Positions 35,372-48,470 of a DNA stretch of 64,000 bases are shown in pieces. Each line of letters begins with the position of its first letter. The first letter of the stretch is position 1. Below the pieces are notes generated by a model. It was not told where the DNA came from and did no database searches. It saw nothing but the letters and a program-made list of their open reading frames with translations. The stretch comes from Stictocephala bisonia (lineage: Eukaryota > Arthropoda > Insecta > Hemiptera > Membracidae): positions 234,001-298,000 of the forward strand of contig JAQJVL010000249.1 in the NCBI GenBank assembly GCA_035578905.1, read 5' to 3'. The translations under genes were made by a program, and so were the position numbers.

Positions 35372-37555
35372 ACAGTAGTGAAAAATTGTGTGTTTCGCAT
35401 CAGATTTTTGGGGTTACGGCGCCAAAAGAGGTGGGAGGTAATAACCCAAAGGCCAGTTTGGATTAAGTAGCTAGGTTCGGTTTTAGGTTCCTCCACCAAG
35501 TCACGTGATGAGAATGAAGTGCTACGACTGGCTAAAATATTCCATATAGCTGTCGTATAGACTTTAAAAAAATTATATTTAATGTTTGTATTTCAATTAT
35601 ACAAATTAACTGTCGTAGCAGGAATCGAATCTTTAGTACGTTAGTCAGTGTTCATAATTAATGTATTAAAAACGGCATAACTACTAAATAACAAAATATC
35701 AATATCAATATAGATATATATATATATATATATATATACAGCATATATATATATATATATATATATACAGCATATATATATATATATTGATATTTATATA
35801 ACTGTATTGAGTTGAACAGTTGACTGAACAACTATTAATACAATAATATATACAAATAATAAAAATGTTAATACATTTATTACCTATTACTGAATATGAC
35901 TTGACCTAAATAAACTATTATTCTTTTAAATTGTAAGACGAGTTTTAAGAACAAATTTGATGGATTATTTAATTTCTTTAACGTTACACTTTAAAAGTGA
36001 AACTAACCATACTATCACAACAAGTTTGCTCACATAGCGTCACTTCGATTACTTGTTACATAGAACATTAACTATAAACAGATCCAACGAATCAAATTAT
36101 CATTCCAGAAAAAAAATTCTTCACCGTAGTGTTTTTATTTTAACTGAATATGTGAAATTAAATTAAATCCACGTTCATTCACTGTTCATGGAAAAAGCAA
36201 AAAACACGCTGAATTTAATTATAAGCTACCTTGTAAATAGAATCACTCTCCTGGGCGATAAAATAAAACTCGGAGAATACAATGGGAGCTTCAAAACCCG
36301 TAAACGTGACTGTTCGTTATAATTTGACATTTACAACGTACATTTAATGAGTTAATATTAGCAATGGAAGTTACTTAAATGTGAATATTTTCCACAACTC
36401 AGTTTACTTAAGGCTATTAAAAATATATCGTAGTAGGAAAGGGAAATTAATTATGGTTAAAGTGCATTACCAAACAATTTGATTAGCATCAACATAAAAC
36501 TGTTAGCGTTACGTGAAATCTAAAATAAATTGAGGAATAATTAATCAATTATTAATTATTTACTGTAGTCTTACTGTAGATGTGAATATTTTAATTATTA
36601 TGTTCGCCAAATGTGAATTAACGTTTGTGTGGCCGTGTATTTGTATCATGTAAAATTGTACGGGCAAGTTATCTTATTATGGAAATGAAAAAAGGAAATA
36701 ATGGTGTTAATTTAGGGATTCGAAATAAAAAGTATTTGTTTGATTAGCAGAATTCTAAATATAAACGGAGTTTCTTGGGATAGGCAAATATATTAAAATA
36801 ACAATATGACATTTTTTCAACGGTTGCATGAATAACTTTTAAAGCACATTGATTAAGTTCGCTCACCTGATTATTAACTTATGAAAATCCGGCAAATTTC
36901 CTACTAGTATAAAAATAACTTAATGGTCTTAAAATAAATATATACAAAGATTTATATTAAAACAGGCCCTTTACACGGATTGTATACAAAATTAATATGG
37001 TGATAAATTAAAATATCAGGAATACTTATGTACTTTTAATACATTATTTAGTTATTTTTGTAATGTTTTCAACTTCAATAAAATTAAAAATTTTAAAAAT
37101 AACTTCAAGAGATCAGGTTTTTATTCTCATTTATTAAATATTATAATAACCAGGTAATTTACTTGAAGTATGAAGCACGGGTGAGTAAAATATAGATATT
37201 TTATGTATAAAAAAAGTACAATAATTACTCTAAAAAAATAATCTAGCAACTAACATACAAAACAATAATTGAAACACTAGACTAATCTTAAATATACGGT
37301 GTGGATGATGATAGAAACCCTTCAGACCAATATGTTAGTGAGGGCTGGGTAAGAGGCGTCTTAATGAATGTATACGTTAAAAACAGAACAGTAAATTATT
37401 ATGAGGAATATAGCCTTTATAAACAATTCATTTAAATAACGCTTAAAAAAACACCTCTAGATTTAAGGAACAGTCTAAAATTAAAATAAATATAGGTAAC
37501 AACATTATAATAATAGATATTGAGGTTGAGATAGGAATGGTGGATTACGATGTGA
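35372..37555. other. AT-rich non-coding sequence with an (AT)n tract
   Basis: An (AT)n microsatellite at about 35714-35788 is interrupted twice by ACAGC. Otherwise no gene or repeat is recognised in more than 2 kb. Confidence 0.5.
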
Positions 37556-38112
37556 AGGGTAATGAAGACAACCACATACTCAACAGGCAAGCGGCACTCA
37601 CACCTCCCTCTCCCACGATACACTACAGGTAGCCTTAGTCATGTCTACACTACATGTTTACAGACGAGCTTTGTAAAGGGTAATGAAGACAACCACATAC
37701 TCAACAGGCAAGCGGCACTCACACCTCCCTCTCCCACGATACACTCCAGGTGGCCTTAGACATGTCTACACTACACATGTTTACAGCCGACCTTTGTAAA
37801 GGGCAATGAAGAGAACCACATACTCAACAGGCAAGCGGCACTCACACCTCCCTCTCCCACGATACACTCCAGGTGGCCTTAGACATGTCTACACTACATG
37901 TTTACAGACGAGCTTTGTAAAGGGTAATGAAGACAACCACATACTCAACAGGCAAGCGGCACTCACACCTCCCTCTCCCACGATACACTACAGGTAGCCT
38001 TAGACATGTCTACACTACACATGTTTACAGCCGACCTTTGTAAAGGGCAATGAAGAGAACCACATACTCAACAGGCAAGCGGCACTCACACCTTCTTCTC
38101 CCACGATACACT
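37556..38112. repeat. Tandem array, about 122-bp unit, 4.5 copies
   Basis: The unit has AATGAAGACAACCACATACT, CAAGCGGCACTCACACCTCC and CATGTCTACACTACA. Copies alternate between two variants (TTTACAGACGAGC and TTTACAGCCGACC), so the real period of homogenisation may be a pair of units. Confidence 0.95.
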
Positions 38113-38114
38113 CC

Positions 38115-38465
38115 TTTTTTTCTTTTTTTTTTAAAGTCATTTAAGAATGTTTTTTTTATACAGAATACAGAGATATTGACACAACTTTCGATTTAAAATA
38201 AATTAGTAGAAATGTTTTCTTTTATTAAAATATTAGTAAACCTTTATTCCCCTTAGTATTAAATTTGAAACGTTTGGATTAAATTAAATGAAAAATGCCT
38301 TTATTAAAGGGGCAAAGTTAGGACTCTACAGTCTTCTCTAACACTTAACCGCAAGTTAAGGATTACGATCTTTATTTAATGGAAACGGAGAATAATTTAT
38401 TTTAATTAACCTATAAATATGAGTAAAAAATCCATCAAATATTACAATTTATAGAAATTTGGGTA
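38115..38465. other. AT-rich non-coding, contains a dispersed motif
   Basis: At about 38305-38360 the complement of GGTTAAGTGTTAGAGA...CCTAACTTTGCC is present. It is related to words at about 31950-31995 and 54437-54490. Confidence 0.5.
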
Positions 38466-38469
38466 CGTG

Positions 38470-38600
38470 GGTTATAACTGCACGTGTATGAGTGGGCGGG
38501 TCATCAGTGCATGTGTATAAGTAGGTTCGGAACGTACCAACTGCTGTACGTTAATGGTTGGGTGGGTGGGTCTTTACCACTGCACATGTACGTAAAGTAC
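38470..38600. repeat. Dispersed minisatellite (36-bp type), locus 4, degraded
   Basis: About three degraded copies with CACGTGTATGAGTGGGCGGG and GGTTGGGTGGGTGGGTCTTT are present. Confidence 0.75.
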
Positions 38601-38874
38601 TATAGCTCTCGCCCACTTAGTAAAATCATAACTTTTCTTCCTAACTTTTCAGACCAGATGGAAGACCTAACGTATACATTATTTTATCATACGCTCCTTT
38701 TATTGTTATAAAACTGGAGCAAGCTTCGTAAATAAATCACTTTATGATTTCAAACTAACAAATAACTATCATATATATAAAACGTAAAACGACATCATTA
38801 CAAATTTTGGATAAAAATAGGCTTTAAAGCAACATTTACCATTCTGATTCTAAACAAAACTAATATCTAACGTA

Positions 38875-39195
38875 AGTGGATAAGTTGGTAGGAGGGTCAT
38901 AGCCAACGCACGTGTATGAGGGGTAGAAGGGTCATAGCCAACGTAGGTGTATGATTGAATCATAGCCAAAATACGTGCATGGGTGAGTGAGATGATCATA
39001 GCCTACATAGTGCATTGGTTGGTAAAAGTGTCACAGCCAACTCACACGAATGTGTGGTTTAGAGGGACATAGCAAACGAAATTGTTTGGATTAAGCAGGA
39101 GAGCAATGGCCAACGTACGGGTATGAGTGTGTGGGAGGGTCATAGCTAATTAACTTCTATGGTGGGTGGGAGGGTAATAGCTAGCGTATATGTAG
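38875..39195. repeat. Diverged minisatellite related to the 36-bp family
   Basis: GGGTCATAGCCAACG...GTGTATGAG words recur roughly every 38-45 bp. Their layout matches the 36-bp family, but GTCATAGCCAACGTA replaces GTCATTACCACTGTAC. An older offshoot is likely. Confidence 0.65.
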
Positions 39196-39210
39196 CATGA
39201 ACAAACACTA

Positions 39211-39465
39211 CCTGTAGTGTTAGAACTTCACTCGGCTTGTTCAGTTATCCAGTTATTAAGTACAGTAACCTCTTTTTATGAAATCCTTTCACCTAAACAC
39301 ATTAAACTACCTGTAGTGTTAAAACTTCACTCGGGTTGTTCAGTTATCCAGTTATTAAGTACAGTAACCTCTTTTTATGAAGTCCTTCCTCCTAAACACA
39401 TTAAACTCCCTGTAGTGTTAGAACCTCACTCGGCTTGTTCAATTATCCAATTGCACACAAATCGT
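39211..39465. repeat. 98-bp satellite, outlying variant copies
   Basis: Two and a half copies of a roughly 100-bp variant (CCTGTAGTGTTAGAACTTCA...CACTCGGCTTGTTCAG) lie separated from the main array by about 320 bp of other sequence. Confidence 0.92.
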
Positions 39466-39784
39466 TTTGAACATATCACTGTAGTGAGAATAATAGTAAC
39501 AAAATAATTTCTTGTAGATGGATGGCAGTTTGATTAATTGTAATTAGTCTGGTATAAGACTCATTTAATAATTTGAACTTTTGCAAACTGGGACATGACA
39601 AACGCTTCACAATTTTTTTTTGAGCCAACATTAACTGTGTTATTTACGTATTACATAATACTGAGGCACTAACAAAACATGCAGAAAAATAATGAAGAAA
39701 AAATAACTTGGCTGAATAAAAAACTCAACTTTCGTTTACATCGAGGCTGTAATGGACGCGTAAGATATTGGAGGCGTAACACTA

Positions 39785-42700
39785 CAGTCAACCCTTGTTA
39801 TGTAGTCCTCTCACCTAAATACATTACACTACCTGTATTGTAAGTACATCACATGGCTTGTTCATTTATCCAGTTGTAAAGTACAGTCACCTCTTGTTAT
39901 GTAGTCCTCTCACATAAACAAATTACACTACCTGTATTGTAGTACATCACATGGCTTGTTCATGTATCCAGTTATAAATTACAGTCACCTCTGGTTATGT
40001 AGTACTCTCACATAAACAAATTACACTACCTGTATTGTAGTACATCACATGGCTTGTTCATTTATCCAGTTGTAAAGTACAGTCACCTCTTGTTATGTAG
40101 TCCTCTCACATAAACAAATTACACTACCTGTATTGTAGTACATCACATGGCTTGTTCATGTATCCAGTTATAAATTACAGTCACCTCTTGTTATGTAGTC
40201 CTCTCACATAAACAAATTACACTACCTGTATTGTAGTACATCACATGGCTTGTTCATTTATCCAGTTGTAAAGTACAGTCACCTCTTGTTATGTTGTCCT
40301 CTCACATAAACAAATTACACTACCTGTATTGTAGTACATCACATGGCTTGTTCATTTATACAGTTATAAATTACAGTCACCCCTTGTTATGTTGTCCTCT
40401 CACCTAAATACATTACACTACCTGTATTGTAAGTACATCACTTGGCTTGTTCATTTATCCAGTTATAAAATACAGTCACCTCTTGTTATGTTGTCCTCTC
40501 ACCTAAATACATTACACTACCTGTATTGTAAGTACATTACTTGGCTTGTTCATTTATCCAGTTATAAAATACAGTCACCTCTTGTTATGTAGTCCTCTCA
40601 CCTAAATACATTACACTACCTGTATTGTAAGTACATCACATGGCTTGTTCATTTATCCAGTTATAAAGTACAGTCACCTCTTGTTATGTTGTCCTCTCAC
40701 ATAAACAAATTACACTACCTGTATTGTAGTACATCACATGGCTTGTTCATTTATACAGTTATAAATTACAGTCACCCCTTGTTATGTTGTCCTCTCACCT
40801 AAATACATTACACTACCTGTATTGTAAGTACATCACTTGGCTTGTTCATTTATCCAGTTATAAAATACAGTCACCTCTTGTTATGTTGTCCTCTCACCTA
40901 AATACATTACACTCCTGTATTGTAAGTACATTACATGACTTGTTCATTTAACCAGTTATAAAGTACAGTCACCTCTTGTTATGTAGTCCTCTCACCTAAA
41001 TACAATACACTACCTGTATTGTAAGTACATCACATGGCTTGTTCATTTATCCAGTTATAAAGTACAGTCACCTCTTGTTATGTAGTCCTCTCACCTAAAT
41101 ACATTACACTAGCTGTATTGTAAGTACATCACTTGGCTTGTTCATTTAGCCAGTTATAAAGTACAGTCACCTCTAATTATGTAGTCCTCTCACATAAACA
41201 CATTACACTATCTGTATTGTAAGTACATCACATGACTTGTTCATTTAACCAGTTATAAAGTACAGTCACCTCTTGTTATGTAGTCCTCTCACCTAAATAT
41301 ATTACACTAGCTGTATTGTAAGTACATCACTTGGCTTGTTCATTTCCAGTTAAAAACTACAGTCACCTCTTTTTATGTTGTCCTATCACCTAAATATATT
41401 ACACTACCTGTATTGTAAGTATATCATTCGGCTTGTTCATTTATCCAGTTGTAAAGTACAGTCACCTCTTGTTATGTAGTCCTCTCACATAAACAAAATA
41501 CACTACCTGTATTGTAGTAGATCACATGGCTTGTTCATGTATCCAGTTATAAATTACAGTCACCTCTTATTATGTAGTCCTCTCACATAAACAAATTACA
41601 CTACCTGTATTGTAGTACATCACATGACTTGTTCATTTATCCAGTTGTAAAGTACAGTCACCTCTTGTTATGTAGTCCTCTCACATAAACAAATTACACT
41701 ACCTGTATTGTAGTACATCACATGGCTTGTTCATTTATCCAGTTATAAAGTACAGTAACCTCTTGTTATGTAGTCCTCTCACCTAAATACATTACACTAG
41801 CTGTATTGTAAGTACATCACATGGCTTGTTCATTTATCCAGTTATAAAGTACAGTCACCTCTTGTTATGTTGTCCTATCACTAAACACATTACACTACCT
41901 GTATTGTAAGTATATCACATGGCTTGTTCATCTATCCAGTTATAAAGTACAGTCACCTCTTGTTATGTAGTCCTCTCACCTAAATATATTACACTAGCTG
42001 TATTGTAAGTACATCACTTGGCTTGTTCATTTAGCCAGTTATAAATTACATTCACCTCTTGTTATGTAGTCCTCTCACATAAACACATTACACTACCTGT
42101 ATTGTAAGTACATCACATGGCTTGTTCATTTATCCAGTTATAAAGTACAGTCACCTCTTGTTATGTAGTCCTCTCACCTAAATACATTACACTAGCTGTA
42201 TTGTAAGTACATCACTTGGCTTGTTCATTTCCAGTTAAAAACTACAGTCACCTCTTTTTATGTTGTCCTATCACCTAAATATATTACACTACCTGTATTG
42301 TAAGTATATCATTCGGCTTGTTCATTTATCCAGTTGTAAAGTACAGTCACCTCTTGTTATGTAGTCCTCTCACCTAAATACATTACACTAGCTGTATTGT
42401 AAGTACATCACTTGGCTTGTTCATTTCCAGTTAAAAACTACAGTCACCTCTTTTTATGTTGTCCTATCACCTAAATATATTACACTACCTGTATTGTAAG
42501 TACATCATTCGGCTTGTTCATTTATCCAGTTATAAAGTACAGTCACCTCTTGTTATGTAGTCCTCTCACCTAAATATATTACACTAGCTGTATTGTGAGT
42601 ACATCACTCGGCTTGTTCATTTAACCAGTTATAATGTACAGTCACCTCTTGTTATGTAGTCCTCTCACCTAAATATATTACACTAGCTATATTGTGAGTA

Positions 42701-43860
42701 CATCACTCGGCTTGTTTATTTATCCAGTTATAATGTACAGTCACCTCTTGTTATGTAGTCCTCTCACCTAAATATATTACACTAGCCGTATTGTAAGTAC
42801 ATCACTTGGCTTGTTCATTTCCAGTTAAAAATAACAGTCACCACTTGTTATGTTGTCCTATCACTAAACACATTACACTACCTGTATTGTAAGTACATCA
42901 CATGGCTTGTTCATTTATCTAGTTATAAATTACAGACACCCCTTGTTATGTTGTCCTCTCACCTAAATACATTACACTACCTGTATTGTAAGTACATTAC
43001 ATGACTTGTTCATTTAACCAGTTATAAAGTACAGTCACCTCTTGTTATGTAGTCCTCTCACCTAAATATATTACACTAGCTGTATTGTAAGTACATCACT
43101 TGGCTTGTTCATTTAGCCAGTTATAAATTACATTCACCTCTTGTTATGTAGTCCTCTCACATAAACACATTACACTACCTGTATTGTAAGTACATCACAT
43201 GGCTTGTTCATTTATTCAGTTATAAATTACAGTCACCTCTTGTTATGTAGTCCTCTCACCTAAATACATTACACTACCTGTATTGTAAGTACATCACATG
43301 GCTTGTTCATTTATCCAGTTATAAAGTACAGTCACCTCTTGTTATGTAGTCCTCTCACCTAAATATATTACACTAGCCGTATTGTAAGTACATCACTTGG
43401 CTTGTTCATTTCCAGTTAAAAGCTACAGTCACCTCTTTTTATGTTGTCCTATCACCTAAATATATTACACTACCTGTATTGTAAGTACATCATTCGGCTT
43501 GTTCATTTATCCAGTTATAAAGTACAGTCACCTCTTGTTATGTAGTCCTCTTACCTAAATATATTACATTAGCTGTATTGTGAGTAAATCACTCGGCTTG
43601 TTCATTTAACCAGTTATAAAGTACAGTCACCTCTTGTTATGTAGTCCTCTCACCTAAATATATTACACTAGCTATATTGTGAGTACATCACTCGGCTTGT
43701 TTATTTATCCAGTTATAAAGTACAGTCACCTCTTGTTATGTAGTCCTCTTACCTAAATATATTACACTAGCTGTATTGTGAGTACATCACTCGGCTTGTT
43801 CATTTATCCAGTTATAAAGTACAGTCACCTACTGTTATGTTGTTCTCTCACCTAAACCAG
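39785..43860. repeat. Satellite array, about 98-bp unit, about 41 copies
   Basis: The unit includes TGGCTTGTTCATTTATCCAG, GTACAGTCACCTCTTGTTAT and TAGTCCTCTCACCTAAATAC. Several unit types occur: AACAAATTACAC with TTGTAGTACATC; AATACATTACAC with TTGTAAGTACATC; and AATATATTACACTAGC. A shorter unit with TTGTTCATTTCCAGTTAAAA appears at about 41335, 42223, 42418, 42815 and 43404, often followed by the same neighbour. That points to multi-unit (higher-order) duplication. Confidence 0.97.
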
Positions 43861-43864
43861 ATGT

Positions 43865-44670
43865 ACATGTTGGAAGAAATAACTTATACTGTTCTTGTTT
43901 TTAAGTAAACCGGCCAGTTTTTGTTTTAAATATTAGAGCAAATACACACGAATAGATTACATTGTTTGGAATAATTAAATGTATAAAAAAAACTTTAATA
44001 ACAATAATTGTTATCGTTAGAATATTAAAAGTAACATATAACTTTAAATATGTGCTAATAAAGTTACAAATATTAACTTTTCTTTTTGTAGTAAATAGAG
44101 TAAATTCTCACAAGAGATATGTTTGGGAATGAGGAATGGAGAGGCCATTTAGATAATTAGGGAAAGATATTTGGTGTCTTGCAGCTTTAACCAAAATCAC
44201 TTAAGCCGCTCCAAGGCTTCGTGAGTTTCTATTTAAGACTTCGATTATCGATATTTACTTAGTTAAGTAACAGACGCCAACGCTGGTGAGTGCTTATTTC
44301 TTCACTAAGTAAATGCTTTTACATGAATAATTAATCCAGAAATATATATTTATTTGCCTCTTTTAAATACTGTTCAATTAAATTCATTGAAGGGTAGCGT
44401 TGTTGATTAAAGCCACTAAGAAGAAGCAATTTTCTTTGTGTTAAAGCCCAGCTTAATATGTTTTAGATTCTCAGTTCGATCCCAATCAAGTTCATAACAA
44501 ATTTGAAAGGGATCAGCTAACATTCAGAGGCTGATAATTTGTCATTGGACCATTATTTTTTTTTATTTTTTTATATTTTTTGATATCTAGGATAATCATT
44601 TGACCAAGTAGTAGTTTTATTAATTTGTCTGCTTGTGTAATACTTTTTCAGTATAAAAGTAGTCTCTTTA
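43865..44670. other. AT-rich non-coding sequence
   Basis: Contains the second copy (about 44190-44290) of the short dispersed segment found at 33348-33450. No gene is recognised. Confidence 0.5.
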
Positions 44671-44674
44671 CGCT

Positions 44675-44889
<215 letters not shown>

Positions 44890-45479
44890 AAATGTGTTTT
44901 TGTACATAAATACTTCAAATCATGCACTTTTCTCCATAAAATTTTAAATTCTCACTGAATAATTGTTGACAGCAGTAAACAAATACTTTAAACTAAATCA
45001 TTTAATTTTATTTGCTTCTTATCTATAAATACTGCATACAAGAGAAAATTATGCTCTTTCAATAAACACCAATAAGATAACTAATGTAAATTATTCATGG
45101 CCAGGGCCTGTTTCACAATGAGTTTAGACTAATACTATTAGTGTTGTAACTTGTAATTTGTAGAATTTCGTTTCACAATGCAAAATTACAATTTTACAAG
45201 TTACAAGTTATATCACTAGTATTATTAGTCTAATTAGACTAATATTATAAATTAATGTTTTACAACAATGGATAAGTGTAATAATACAAGTAAAACACTT
45301 GTGTAATTTCTACAGGTGTTCTTCAATCAATATATTCAAAATACTATTCAAATTATCTATTGAAACAGAAAGTGTTTGTGTTTTGCATATATTATTTTAT
45401 TGTTTTTATTTCAATTTTTGTAATGTTTAGTTATTTTACTTTTGTTAAATTATATTTTTCTTATTTTAATGAATTATTA

Positions 45480-46745
45480 CTATGCTTCAAGATTTATTAT
45501 TTGATTCCTCTGATGAAGATCGTAGGACATCGTAGGCTCAAAACTTTCAGAAATCGTATTAACTTCAATTTTGAAAGTGCGCTGAAATACATTGAAAGAT
45601 TTAGAATGCCACCTCAAAAATTAGAAATGTTGCTTCAACAAATTGGGCCCATTATAGTAGCACCCAACTAGCAGAAGTAGAGCAATGACTTCAAAACAAC
45701 AGCTCTGTATAGCCTTACATTGGCTTGGGAGTGAGTGGCAAGCCAATGTAAGCCGGCTGTTAACCGGGCTCTATTTGACCATGTTATTTCCTGGCCGGAA
45801 AAACTCAATGAAGTTGGCAATAAGTTTTACAACGTGGCTCATTTTCCTCATGTCGTGGGTGTTATTGATAGAAATGTAATCTCTATAGATACCCCCACTG
45901 TAAATGAAGAAGAATTTGTGGACTGACATGGTAAACACTTCCTTAATTGTATGCATGTTTGTGGGCTCACAGCTATGTTTATTATGTTAGTGCTAGATGG
46001 CCAGGAAGTGTTCATGATGCTCGTTTGTTAAGAAATAGTCGGTTCCATGAAAGAATGGAGAGAGGAAACTATCTGGCTATCCACTAAAACGATGATGACA
46101 CCATTGCACAACAAACCAAACAATGTAGCGGAGGGAAGGTATAATCGGTGACTTAAAGCTACAAGACAAACGATGTAGCGGAGGGAAGGTATAATCGGCG
46201 ACTTAAAGCTACAAGACAAACAATGTAGTGGAGGGAAGGTATAATCGGCAACTTAAAGCTACAAGACAAACAATGTAGCGGAAGGAAGGTGAATCGGTGA
46301 CTTAAAGCTACAAGACAAACAATGTAGCGGAGGGAAGGTGTAATCGGCGACTTAAAGCTACAAGACAAACAATGTAGCGGAGGGAAGGTGTAATCGGCGA
46401 CTTAAAGCTACAAGACAAACAATGTAGCGGAGGGAAGGTGTAATCGGTAACTTAAAACTACAAGACAAACAATGTAGCGGAGGGAAGATGTAATCGGCGA
46501 CTTAAAACTACAAGACAAACAATAGAGTGCTTTCTGAAAGAAAAATTCTCATGTCTAAATCATGAGCCGTTTGAGCCCTACTTTTGCCGATGAAGTCATT
46601 TAGTGCTGTGCAGTACTGAGTAACTTTGCAAGGAGTGGTGAAGATGGAATGATGAAGTGGTACCACGAAGAAGATGACCAGTGAAATGATGAACAGCCAT
46701 TACAGGCAGCAAGACGTCAGCAACAAATTTTAAATCAAATGTGAT
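45480..46745 (+). pseudogene. Harbinger (HARBI1-type) DDE transposase, broken
   Basis: Recognisable pieces in order are an N-terminal RFRMPPQKLEMLLQQIGP (about 45595-45650) and ALYSLTLAW..., then HFPHVVGVIDRNVISI with the first catalytic Asp (codon 45867-45869), and PTVNEEEFVD followed by a frame stop. HGKHFLNCMHVCG comes next, and then WPGSVHDARLLRNSRF (about 45998-46045) with the second catalytic Asp at 46016-46018. The region that should hold the third acidic residue (YNxxL..TRxxVE type) has become a 50-bp minisatellite (46121-46523). A C-terminal NFARSGEDGMMKWYHEED follows to about 46700. Frameshifts and stops occur throughout, so the protein is dead. Confidence 0.86.
46121..46523. repeat. 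50-bp minisatellite derived from transposase coding sequence
   Basis: Units start with CAATGTAGCGGAGGGAAGGT at 46121, 46171, 46221, 46271, 46320, 46370, 46420 and 46470, one unit being 49 bp. Read in the transposase frame, one unit gives YNRRLKATRQ...NNVAEG, the Harbinger segment around the third catalytic Glu. Since 50 is not a multiple of 3, expansion destroyed the frame. Confidence 0.93.
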
Positions 46746-46749
46746 TTTG

Positions 46750-47975
46750 GTAATTTAAATGTTGTTTTTTTATCTTACAAAAGTTATAAAACTAAAATTT
46801 TAATTACAGATGCACTATTATATTATATACATTTTTGTTTTTGTAAGAGCTTGTTACTAATTAATTTATATACTTATTGTAAACAAAATGTTCATGGCAA
46901 CGGACGTAGATCACACAAATTATTAATAAAATGATTTTCATTTTAAAACTTGTGTTTTTTTAATTTGATATCTTTGAATACCATATGCATTTCTAACTTA
47001 TGCCTATATTTAAATATTTTAATTTCATAACATTCCACTCTCCTAAAGCAAATTTAGTTGACCTCCTACGTTGTAAGAAGATTGATAAACAATAGGCAAG
47101 AGAAATGTCTATCTACGTATCCGATAAAATAATACATAAAAAAGAAAGAAAAACAGAAAGAACACAAATAATTTTAATAGTAACCATTTTACAATAACTT
47201 TAATAGTAATTGATAAGATTTCTGAAATGTCTTGAGCAAATTTTAAACTGACTGTTAGCAAAAACGACAATTTCTTCATTTATTGTTGTCCTTCATAAGT
47301 TGTTGTAAAAACAAAATCTTTTATATTTTTTGCAAAATCACTATGAGGCATTCCCAGTTGTATTTCCAATTGACTATTCTAAAGTTGGCTCTTGTAATTT
47401 TGAATTTTAAGAAGCTCTATCTGTAATTTACGTTTTTGCTATCACCATTAGCTGTAACAAGAAATACATTTGACTACTATTAAATTACTAAATAGCTTAT
47501 TAAACCATTGGTAATTCAGTAGAAAATGCTGTAACAAAGACATTTACTTAAAAATTAAATTTTACTTTGTTCTAAGCCCTATATATTGAGATTTTTTTCT
47601 TTCTTGCTAAACTAAACAATTTTATATTTTTGAACAAAATGTAATAGACAAAACGTGTATTCACTTTTTCTTAATTTATTTTCTTATTAAATCTAAGAAC
47701 GTAACCTATATTTACACACAACCAAAGGTGCGTTCACAACAATACAAAATTTAGACTTAAGGGTATTTATGATGGTTAAATTTTTAAGATGTTTTGAAAG
47801 CTTCACTTACGCGGTTGAAATTTCCTTCACATACTGCTTGCTTTGGAAAAAAGAGCATCTGTTTTATAAATTATCATAGTTTCCTAATTCTTTATCTGAG
47901 CGAGCCTAATAAATAAATATTGTCATTAAGAAAATTTTCTTCATTAGTTCTTCATGAATCGGCCCAGAAGACAAA
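46750..47975. other. AT-rich interior of the Harbinger element
   Basis: The space between the two convergent genes holds no further coding sequence that I can support. A poly-C run at about 47985-47996 lies in the end of the Myb-like gene. Confidence 0.5.
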
Positions 47976-47978
47976 TAG

Positions 47979-48470
47979 TTAGTTCCCCCCCCCCCCGTGC
48001 TGGTATATGCCTCCATTGGCTCTGGTACATTGTCCATTTATAGTCGGAGTATATTTCCCAATTATTGATATTACTTCATCATCCACCTCTGATAAAATGG
48101 TGTCCTTTCCTCCCCCTGAGCCTGTAGTTTTTTTTTGCTATCAACTTTTTCATAAAACAAAAGAATTTTATTTGTAAAAGAAATTAAAAATTTAACTATT
48201 TATTATTAAAATTACATAACAAGGAGGAAATGAAAGTTATTTGTCGTGATGGTGATAATTTTTCTCTGGTGTATCAGTGATGTGTCTTACTTATAAGTTA
48301 CTTACTTGTTAAGTTAATTAAATATAATCTACAGTATAATGTGTTTAAAACTTACCATCGTTGATTTCCTTACGTTGGGCCACCAAACATTTCTTAATCA
48401 GCTCCAGTCTTGTGGGTTGTATAGCCCCTATAGATTGGGCATAACTGTTCACTTTTTTCCACACTCCCAT
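47979..48470 (-). CDS. Myb/SANT-like Harbinger accessory protein, two exons
   Basis: In PIF/Harbinger elements this second protein binds DNA and the transposase and carries the transposase to the ends. Exon 1 (48470-48356) reads from MGVWKKVNSYAQSIG to LVAQRKEIND. It ends at a GTAAGT donor (48355-48350). The intron runs to a CTACAG acceptor, and exon 2 (48121-47979) resumes in phase as GSGGGKDTILSEVDDEVISI...GQCTRANGG, ending in a Gly run and a stop. The spliced frame is 85 residues. The W..V.......RT..L step and the SGGG/DDEV segment are typical of Myb/SANT-like (Myb_DNA-bind_5-type) proteins. The similarity may begin upstream of the ATG (LTKQNKM), so the start is uncertain. The 12-C tract near the end may be miscounted. 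With one base fewer or more the frame would run past this stop. Confidence 0.72.

Noticed and set aside
39785..43860. CRISPR-like array
   Set aside because: Units are contiguous with no unique spacers, and the window is eukaryotic. It is a satellite.
44440..44500. tRNA-like B box (GTTCGATCC) near 44478
   Set aside because: No A box, no cloverleaf and no acceptor stem were found. It could be a SINE trace, but nothing supports it.
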